From WVYX01 sp039592335 (lineage in GTDB: Bacteria > Gemmatimonadota > Gemmatimonadetes > Gemmatimonadales > GWC2-71-9), in contig JBDHBX010000001.1 of assembly GCA_039592335.1 (NCBI GenBank), positions 1-64,000 of the forward strand: a stretch of 64,000 bases of DNA, in the 5' to 3' direction. The translations under genes and the position numbers were made by a program. Position 1 is the first letter of the stretch, and each line of letters begins with the position of its first letter. The notes beneath the pieces are model-generated. The model saw only the letters and a program-made list of their open reading frames with translations. It had not been told where the DNA came from and made no database searches. Shown piece by piece: positions 58,927 to 64,000 of this stretch.

Positions 58927-58941
58927 CCCGCCAAACGACCG

Positions 58942-59358
58942 GTGCCATCCCTGATCTTCCTCTGCGTGGCGAACTCCGCCCGGAGCCAGATGGCTGAGGG
59001 ATTGGCGCGCGCGCACGCGCCCGACGGCTGGCGCATCCACAGCGCCGGCTCCCGACCCGGCCGGGTGAGTTCCCGCGCAGTGCAGGCCATGCAGGAGGTC
59101 GGCATCGACATCAGCCAACACCACTCCAAGGGTATGGACGAGGTACCGCTGGTCGACGCCGACGTGGTGATCAGGCTGTGCGCCGAGGAGGAGTGCCCCG
59201 TGGCCTACACCTCGGGACGCCGCCTCGATTGGGTACTCCCCGATCCCGCGGCGCCGGCCGCAAGTGACGAAGCGCAACTCGCTGCATTCCGCGAGGTGCG
59301 CGACGCGATCGCGGCGCGGCTCGATGCATTCTGGAAGGAGGAGCGCTCGGGCTCGTGA
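58942..59358 (+). CDS. LMW protein tyrosine phosphatase / arsenate reductase-like
   Basis: The 138-residue protein has the P-loop C-V-A-N-S-A-R-S (CX5R) near the N terminus, as in thioredoxin-coupled ArsC and LMW-PTP, and the D-P motif further on (L-P-D-P-A-A). The A-N-S-A-R-S version is typical of arsenate reductase-like members, while the remaining ArsC cysteines are not evident. GTG 58942 start. It could reduce arsenate or dephosphorylate protein tyrosine; it is not in an ars operon. Confidence 0.85.
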   Translation: MPSLIFLCVANSARSQMAEGLARAHAPDGWRIHSAGSRPGRVSSRAVQAMQEVGIDISQHHSKGMDEVPLVDADVVIRLCAEEECPVAYTSGRRLDWVLPDPAAPAASDEAQLAAFREVRDAIAARLDAFWKEERSGS

Positions 59359-59597
59359 CCGGCTCGGTGGGTCTGGTCGTCCTGCTTCTCGCCCTGGGGG
59401 CGGCACTGACCTGGATCTTCGTCGGCCCGGGGCGCTCGCGCCGCATCGATCCGGGGCGGGCCGCGGACGACGACTCGGTCGATCAGGACGCGTTGGCGGA
59501 GGCGGAGGAGGAGGTGCGCGACGTGGATGCGCTGGCCTCACCGGAAGAAGCCCAAGAGGACTTGCCCGACTGGGGCCCGGGCGCGCCCAAGCCGTGA
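59355..59597 (+). CDS. Small membrane protein with acidic tail
   Basis: The 80-residue protein has one N-terminal transmembrane helix (about 4-23) and a highly acidic cytoplasmic or periplasmic tail rich in Asp/Glu/Ala/Pro. The GTG start overlaps the upstream phosphatase stop by 4 bp (GTGA), so it is translated with it. No family is recognised. Confidence 0.6.
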   Translation: MTGSVGLVVLLLALGAALTWIFVGPGRSRRIDPGRAADDDSVDQDALAEAEEEVRDVDALASPEEAQEDLPDWGPGAPKP

Positions 59598-59697
59598 GCT
59601 AGGCGAGCACCTCCACGGAGTCACGCTTGCGCTCGATCAGCGGGCGCACGAACATATCTCGCTCGCTGTTGTTGGCGTCACCCGGCGGAGGACCAGC

Positions 59698-60480
59698 ATG
59701 CGCGCACTCATCGCCTCGCTCCTCGCGGCCTGTACCCTCACGGCACCGGCCACGGCACAAACCTACGCGGCACTGGTTGCTCAGGGCGACAGCCTGATCG
59801 ACGCACTCCAGCCCGCGACGGCGCTGGAGGCCTACCGCCGGGCGCTCTGGCTCGACTCCACCCAGGCCGAGGCAATGCACAAGTTCGCGCGGGCGCAAGG
59901 CGACGTCGCGAAGCAGCTCACCAGCCGCCAGTCGCGGGACCGGCGCGACAGCCTCTATGCGGAGGCGTGGTCGTGGGCCACGCGCGCCATCTATGCGGAT
60001 TCATCCAATCCGGAGGGCTGGTTCCAGCAGTCGGTGTCCCTCGGGCGGCTGTCCCGCACCAAAGGCGGCCGCGAGCGCGTGCGCTTCGCCGACCTGATCT
60101 ACGAGGCGGCGGCGACGGCAATCAGCCTGGATTCGCTCCACGACGGCGCCTACCACGTGCTGGGCGCGTGGCACGCCGAGATCGAGCGGCTCTCCGGCTT
60201 GACCAAGTTCTTCGCGCGCACGCTGTTCGGCGCCGATTTCATGAGCAGGGCAAGCTGGGACTCTGCGGTGGTGTACCTGGAGCGCTCCGTGGAGCTCAAG
60301 CCGAGCTACCTGTACCATCGCCTCGAGCTCGCCCAGGTCTACATCGACCTGGAGCGCTACCCGGCGGCCCGGGAGCAGCTCGAGGCCGTGCTGGTACTCC
60401 CGCCCACCAGCGACGTGGAGGACCCCGCGTACCAAAGAGAAGCGGCCGAGCTACTCGAGGAGATCAGGGATCGGACCTGA
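59698..60480 (+). CDS. Secreted tetratricopeptide-repeat protein
   Basis: The 260-residue protein has a signal peptide (about 1-21, ending A-T-A-Q) and TPR-like helical repeats: A-L-E-A-Y-R-R-A-L-W-L-D, A-T-R-A-I-Y-A-D-S-S-N-P-E-G-W, and V-Y-L-E-R-S-V-E-L-K-P-S-Y-L-Y. The arrangement recalls bacterial homologs of RMD1 (regulator of microtubule dynamics), which have the same A-A-x-A-x-x-L-D and helix-turn layout. GGAGGA precedes the ATG at 59698. Probably a periplasmic protein-interaction module. Confidence 0.82.
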   Translation: MRALIASLLAACTLTAPATAQTYAALVAQGDSLIDALQPATALEAYRRALWLDSTQAEAMHKFARAQGDVAKQLTSRQSRDRRDSLYAEAWSWATRAIYADSSNPEGWFQQSVSLGRLSRTKGGRERVRFADLIYEAAATAISLDSLHDGAYHVLGAWHAEIERLSGLTKFFARTLFGADFMSRASWDSAVVYLERSVELKPSYLYHRLELAQVYIDLERYPAAREQLEAVLVLPPTSDVEDPAYQREAAELLEEIRDRT

Positions 60481-60502
60481 GGATGGCCGGGTTCCGGCCC
60501 GC

Positions 60503-60832
60503 TCAGCTCGTCCGGCCCCGCAGCCGCCGTTGCAGCTTGCGCCGGTGGCGGCGCAGCTCCCGCTCGGCGTCGTCCCGCCAGTCCTCGAGTTGTTCCTTGG
60601 CTTCGCCACCCGCGTCGCGGATCCTGGTGCGAATGCGGCGCCGGGTCACGTCGCCGCGCTCGGGGGCGATGAGCAGCGCCACGCCTGCCCCGATGAGGGT
60701 GCCCAGCACGAGCCCGCCGAGGAACCCGATGATCCCGCTGGCACCGTCGGTCTCGTAGACCTCGACCTCGTCCAGCTCCTCTTCAGGCTCCTGCTCCTCC
60801 TCGAGAATTTCCAGATCTTTATCGCGTGCCAT
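60503..60832 (-). CDS. YtxH-domain protein
   Basis: The 109-residue protein has an acidic N terminus, one hydrophobic segment (G-I-I-G-F-L-G-G-L-V-L-G-T-L-I-G-A-G-V) around residues 33-51, then L-I-A-P-E-R-G and a basic amphipathic helix. This is the YtxH/gas-vesicle-like layout of small membrane-associated stress proteins. It overlaps the upstream peptidase stop by one base (TGATG). Confidence 0.85.
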   Translation of the reverse strand: MARDKDLEILEEEQEPEEELDEVEVYETDGASGIIGFLGGLVLGTLIGAGVALLIAPERGDVTRRRIRTRIRDAGGEAKEQLEDWRDDAERELRRHRRKLQRRLRGRTS

Positions 60833-62178
60833 CAGCGACTCCCGGTTGCCTGTGGTCGCTCGGCTGACTGCATCAGCCGCTCGATATCATCCGTGGTGCG
60901 GGGAGCCCCCGTGGAGAGCACCTCCGCCCCGTCTTCCGTGATGAGGACGTCGTCCTCGATGCGCACCCCGAGGTTCTCGTCGGGCAGGTAGATCCCGGGC
61001 TCGACAGTCAGCACCATCCCGGGCTCCAGCGCCATGCGGTAGTCGCCCACGTCGTGCACCCGCATGCCCAGCCAGTGGCTCAGCCCGTGCGCGAAGTACC
61101 GGGTGCAACTCTGCGGACCACAGAGATCACCACTGTGCTCGCTCATGTACTGCCGGGCCAGCCGCTCAAGATCGCCTATGGTCTTCCCCGGCCTCGCCGC
61201 CTCGATCACCGCCTGTTGGGTTGCCAGCACCAGATCGTAGATCGCCTTCTGCCGCTCGGTGAAGCGGCCATTCACGGGGAAGGTCCGGCTCACGTCCGCC
61301 GTGTACTGCCCGTACTCGGCACCCACGTCCACCACCACCAGGTCGCCGGCCTCCATCTTCCGCCGATTCACGTCGTAGTGGAGTATCACGCTATTCGGCC
61401 CGCTCCCCACGATCGAGGGGAAGCCGAGCCGATCGGCGCCCCGATCACGGAACGTATGCTCGATAACGGCCTCGAGCTGACGCTCGTACATCCCCGGCCG
61501 AGCGGCCTGCATCCCCGCCTTCACCGCCTCGGTCGTGATGGCAACGGCGTGGCGCAGGAATGCGAGTCCGATCTCATCCTTGACGACCCGCAGGCTGTCC
61601 ATCAGCGGCACCGCATTGCGCACGTCTCGGCCGGACGTTGTCAGGCGACGCACGCGTTCGTTCTCCCGCGTCCCCGCATACATGATCGTGTAGAGCGGCG
61701 CCTCCGACCGCATCATCACGATCATCATCGCGCGATCCAGACTATCCGGATGCAGCGGTACCACCCGCTCGATCCCCGTGAGCCGCTCGGCGTCCGGTCC
61801 GGGCCCGAGCTGGACCCCCGTCCACTGCACCGCATGGAGGTTGACCGGCGGGAGGTAGAGCGTGACCGACTGCGCGGCTCCTCGAGCCGCGACCAGCAGG
61901 AGCCACGCGTCGGGCGTCTCCAGGCCGGTGAGGTAAAAGAAATAGTCGTCCTGCCGAAAATCGCCGTCCTGGAGGACATGCGTTTCCAGGTCCCGACGGC
62001 TGGCGGCGGGCACCAGCACGATACCGTCCCCCACCCGCTCGCTGAGCCGGGCGCGACGGGCGCGATAGGCGTCCGCGTCGACAGGTCGCCCGGCGCCGGG
62101 AAGCTGGGCCACGGGCTCCGGCGACTGGGCGAGCGCGGGGCCCGCCAACAGGCAGGCCAAGGCCAAGAGGTAGCGCAC
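60832..62178 (-). CDS. Secreted Xaa-Pro aminopeptidase-like (M24) metallopeptidase
   Basis: The 448-residue exported protein (signal peptide about 1-17) has an N-terminal AMP_N domain and a pita-bread M24 domain. The metal ligands are visible: V-V-D-V-G-A-E-Y (Asp), Y-T-A-D-V-S-R-T-F (Asp), G-L-S-H-W-L-G (His), T-V-E-P-G-I-Y-L-P (Glu) and R-I-E-D-D-V-L-I-T (Glu). It should cleave N-terminal residues preceding proline, here with a periplasmic location. Confidence 0.93.
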   Translation of the reverse strand: MRYLLALACLLAGPALAQSPEPVAQLPGAGRPVDADAYRARRARLSERVGDGIVLVPAASRRDLETHVLQDGDFRQDDYFFYLTGLETPDAWLLLVAARGAAQSVTLYLPPVNLHAVQWTGVQLGPGPDAERLTGIERVVPLHPDSLDRAMMIVMMRSEAPLYTIMYAGTRENERVRRLTTSGRDVRNAVPLMDSLRVVKDEIGLAFLRHAVAITTEAVKAGMQAARPGMYERQLEAVIEHTFRDRGADRLGFPSIVGSGPNSVILHYDVNRRKMEAGDLVVVDVGAEYGQYTADVSRTFPVNGRFTERQKAIYDLVLATQQAVIEAARPGKTIGDLERLARQYMSEHSGDLCGPQSCTRYFAHGLSHWLGMRVHDVGDYRMALEPGMVLTVEPGIYLPDENLGVRIEDDVLITEDGAEVLSTGAPRTTDDIERLMQSAERPQATGSR

Positions 62179-62282
62179 GTTGCGTCCTTTCTGCGTGAGC
62201 GACGGGTCGAGTGGATTCTAGTCCCTTGACGGTTCTCCGTCGAGGCCACAAAGATTGTGTGCGCCCATATCCTGGAGCACCG

Positions 62283-63059
62283 ATGGCAGAGGCTGGTGGC
62301 GAGGCGGCGACACCCGAACAGCTCGAGGCCCGAATCCGGGAGCTCGAGCACGAGCGCAAGCACTTGCTGGCGGTGACCGAGATCCTCGAGGAAATCACCG
62401 GCACGCTGCACATCGTCGACATCCTGCAGGGTATTACCCGCAAGCTGGGCGAGACGTTCGGGCTCGACCGCTGCTCGATCTACCTGGCGGAGCAGGGCGA
62501 GCGGACCGCCCGCCTCGTCGCCTCGTACGAGGACCCCTCGATCCGCAACTACGTGGTGGACCTGGACCGCTACCCAGAGGTGCGGCAGGCACTGGAATCG
62601 GGCGAGACCGTGTTCATCCCCGATGCCCAGGGCCACGCCGATCTCAAGCACATCCACGGGCTGCTGGAGTCGCGGCGGGTCAAGGCCATCACCGTCGTGC
62701 CTATCTCCTGGAGGGGTGCGCCCGTGGGCGCCATCTTCCTCCGCACCTTCCGCGACGGCCCCGGCTTCTCCGAAGCCGACGTCCGCTTCATCCAGGTGAT
62801 CGCCGGCCTGGTGGCGAAGGCGCTGCGGAACGCCCACCGCTACGAGCAGCTCCTCAGGCAGGCCGACCAGCCCGAGTCGGCGCGCCGGGAAGATCTGCGC
62901 CGCACCGTGTTCGTGGGCTTTCTGGCACGGCTGTTCGACGCGTACACCGGCCGCGACGACGCCGCGGAGCAGCTCCTGTCCAAGGCAGCCGGCGAGGAGC
63001 TCGATCGGCTCGTGGAAATCGCGCTGGCGGTGTTCACCGAGGAGGCAAAGGGCCCGTGA
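62283..63059 (+). CDS. GAF-domain signalling protein
   Basis: The 258-residue protein has a short N-terminal coiled coil, then a GAF domain (about 40-200; C-S-I-Y-L-A-E, V-I-P-I-S-W-R-G-A-P-V-G-A-I-F-L-R, F-I-Q-V-I-A-G-L-V-A-K-A-L-R-N-A) and a helical C-terminal extension. No kinase, GGDEF or output domain is present, so it may act in trans, perhaps with the V4R protein 62 bp downstream. ATG 62283 follows GGAG. Confidence 0.88.
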   Translation: MAEAGGEAATPEQLEARIRELEHERKHLLAVTEILEEITGTLHIVDILQGITRKLGETFGLDRCSIYLAEQGERTARLVASYEDPSIRNYVVDLDRYPEVRQALESGETVFIPDAQGHADLKHIHGLLESRRVKAITVVPISWRGAPVGAIFLRTFRDGPGFSEADVRFIQVIAGLVAKALRNAHRYEQLLRQADQPESARREDLRRTVFVGFLARLFDAYTGRDDAAEQLLSKAAGEELDRLVEIALAVFTEEAKGP

Positions 63060-63121
63060 CGCTCTTGCGCGTCCTCACCTAGGCGCCCTAAGTTGCGACG
63101 TCCTCAATCAGCCGAACGACA

Positions 63122-63676
63122 ATGACACCAGCGCTGTACCAGAGCGGGGTCGTCGGCATCGGTGCGAAAGCCCTGCACACGACGCGCAGGGCGCTCATCG
63201 ACGACCTCGGCGAGGCCGGCGAAGCCCGCTTGCAGGAGATCGGCTACGCGGCCGGCGAAGAGGTGTACCACTCCTTCTGCGTTTGGCTGCCGCAGTACAC
63301 CGGCATGTCGGATCCCGGGGAGCTGGACGCCGAAACGCTGGGCGAGGTGCTGTCGGAGTTCTTCAGCGCCCTGGGCTGGGGCTCGGTGTCAGTGGAACGG
63401 GTTGGCAACTCCGGTCTCGAGATCACATCCGAGAACTGGGCCGAGGCGGACACCGAGACCCAGACGGAGTACCCCTCGTGCTATTTCACCACGGGCCTGA
63501 TGGCCAGTTTCCTCACGTGTCTCGCCGGGGGAAGCGCGTTCGCCATCATGGAGCTCGAGTGCCGCTCGCAGGGTGATGCCGGATGCAAGTTCCTGGCCGG
63601 GTCGCCGGAGACGCTGGATGCCGTGTATGAGGCGCTGAGCGAAGAGCGAGACTACCGCGCGATCCTCGGAGCGTAG
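63122..63676 (+). CDS. V4R (4-vinyl reductase) domain protein
   Basis: The 184-residue protein carries the V4R small-molecule-binding domain signature C-R-S-Q-G-D-A-G-C-K-F at about 155-165 and the preceding F-T-T-G-L-M-A-S-F-L-T-C. The domain is shared with BchJ, XylR/DmpR-type activators and Bet3-like proteins and often senses hydrocarbons or binds tetrapyrrole-related ligands. Its N-terminal half has no other domain. The pairing with the GAF protein suggests signal transduction. Confidence 0.87.
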   Translation: MTPALYQSGVVGIGAKALHTTRRALIDDLGEAGEARLQEIGYAAGEEVYHSFCVWLPQYTGMSDPGELDAETLGEVLSEFFSALGWGSVSVERVGNSGLEITSENWAEADTETQTEYPSCYFTTGLMASFLTCLAGGSAFAIMELECRSQGDAGCKFLAGSPETLDAVYEALSEERDYRAILGA

Positions 63677-63689
63677 GCACCGCTCCGGT

Positions 63690-64000
63690 CTAGAGTTCTT
63701 TTTCGAATCTCTCCAGCTTGGCAGCGTAGTCGGGACGCATGGTCAGCGTCCCGTCGATGATCACTTCCCGGTCCCACGGGAGGATGATGAAGCTCTCCGT
63801 CGCAAGCGCGTGGTAGTCGGGCTCGTACGGTCCCGTCTTGAACGAGACGGCGGTCCGTACCTCGGCGGGATGGTGCTGACGCACGGCCGATAGGGCAACC
63901 TTGAGCGTGTCACCGGAGTCACAGGTCTCGTCCACGATCAGCACGTGGCAGCCCCGGACCTCGGGCGGCGGGCCTGTCACGAGCGTGGGACGGCGTGCCG
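63690..64000 (-). CDS. Purine phosphoribosyltransferase-like protein (partial)
   Basis: The C-terminal part of a type I phosphoribosyltransferase shows the PRPP-binding signature H-V-L-I-V-D-E-T-C-D-S-G-D-T-L and a later F-K-T-G-P-Y-E-P-D-Y. I-I-L-P-W-D-R-E precedes the end, as in xanthine/hypoxanthine phosphoribosyltransferase-like proteins. The reading frame is open through 64000, so the N terminus lies outside the window. Confidence 0.85.
   Translation of the reverse strand, partial: ARRPTLVTGPPPEVRGCHVLIVDETCDSGDTLKVALSAVRQHHPAEVRTAVSFKTGPYEPDYHALATESFIILPWDREVIIDGTLTMRPDYAAKLERFEKEL

Noticed and set aside
1..64000. tRNA, rRNA, insertion sequences, prophage genes, CRISPR-cas
   Set aside because: Looked for TPsiC-like motifs, transposase domains and direct-repeat arrays; none found by eye.

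Overview
The window is high-GC bacterial chromosome (roughly two thirds G+C by eye) with very tight gene packing, many 1-4 bp stop/start overlaps and frequent GTG starts. The recF-dciA-gyrB block, the abundance of multiheme cytochromes c and the overall gene style fit a Gemmatimonadota-like or neighbouring deep-branching Gram-negative lineage. That placement is inference; no rRNA or tRNA gene was seen.

Region 1 (3-7.8 kb, all minus strand): a DinB-family protein, a sulfide-oxidation/sulfur-relay operon (sulfide:quinone oxidoreductase, TusE/DsrC-like, DsrE2-like), a nitroreductase/cyclophilin/alkyltransferase-like trio, then a tetraheme cytochrome and an outer-membrane beta-barrel whose stop overlaps the start of a 12-heme cytochrome (porin-cytochrome-conduit architecture).

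Region 2 (7.9-33.7 kb, all minus strand) is the centrepiece, an electron-transfer super-locus. With the tetraheme and 12-heme genes it holds 12 cytochromes c and about 116 heme-attachment motifs. It contains two CbcL-like proteins (19-heme and 11-heme domains fused to a b-type membrane domain), a NapC-anchored protein with about 22 motifs, and two cytochrome b/Rieske modules, each with its own 9-heme membrane cytochrome. One module is intact: PEWY present and all four Rieske ligands present. The other is degenerate: PEWY reads STWV and all four Rieske ligands are Ser, while the four b-heme histidines and both Rieske disulfide cysteines remain. There are also two tetraheme proteins built from tandem class-I-like domains, and two CISM modules: pentaheme + molybdopterin protein + FeS + NrfD, and octaheme + FeS + NrfD. 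From 33.7 to 20.1 kb the genes are nearly contiguous and read as one operon of about 13.6 kb. The likely theme is exchange of electrons between the quinone pool, periplasmic carriers and the outer membrane or extracellular partners, fed in part by sulfide.

Region 3 (33.9-64 kb) is mostly housekeeping: ogt, recF, dciA and gyrB (with a terminator-like hairpin in its leader), an ArsR regulator, an M20 peptidase, a family-5 uracil-DNA glycosylase, a Gld-type ABC gliding/export-like operon, uppS, an M23 peptidase, an AraC-Ogt fusion, an FAH-family hydrolase, a tesA/ybbA/ybbP-like divergent locus, a collagen-stalk diheme lipoprotein, a 1008-residue coiled-coil protein, a GroES-like protein, an LMW-PTP/arsenate-reductase-like protein, a TPR lipoprotein-like protein, a YtxH protein, an Xaa-Pro aminopeptidase, GAF and V4R proteins and a partial phosphoribosyltransferase. 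The intergenic gaps hold a dispersed palindromic repeat family and a short 3' remnant of a second FtsX-type permease gene.
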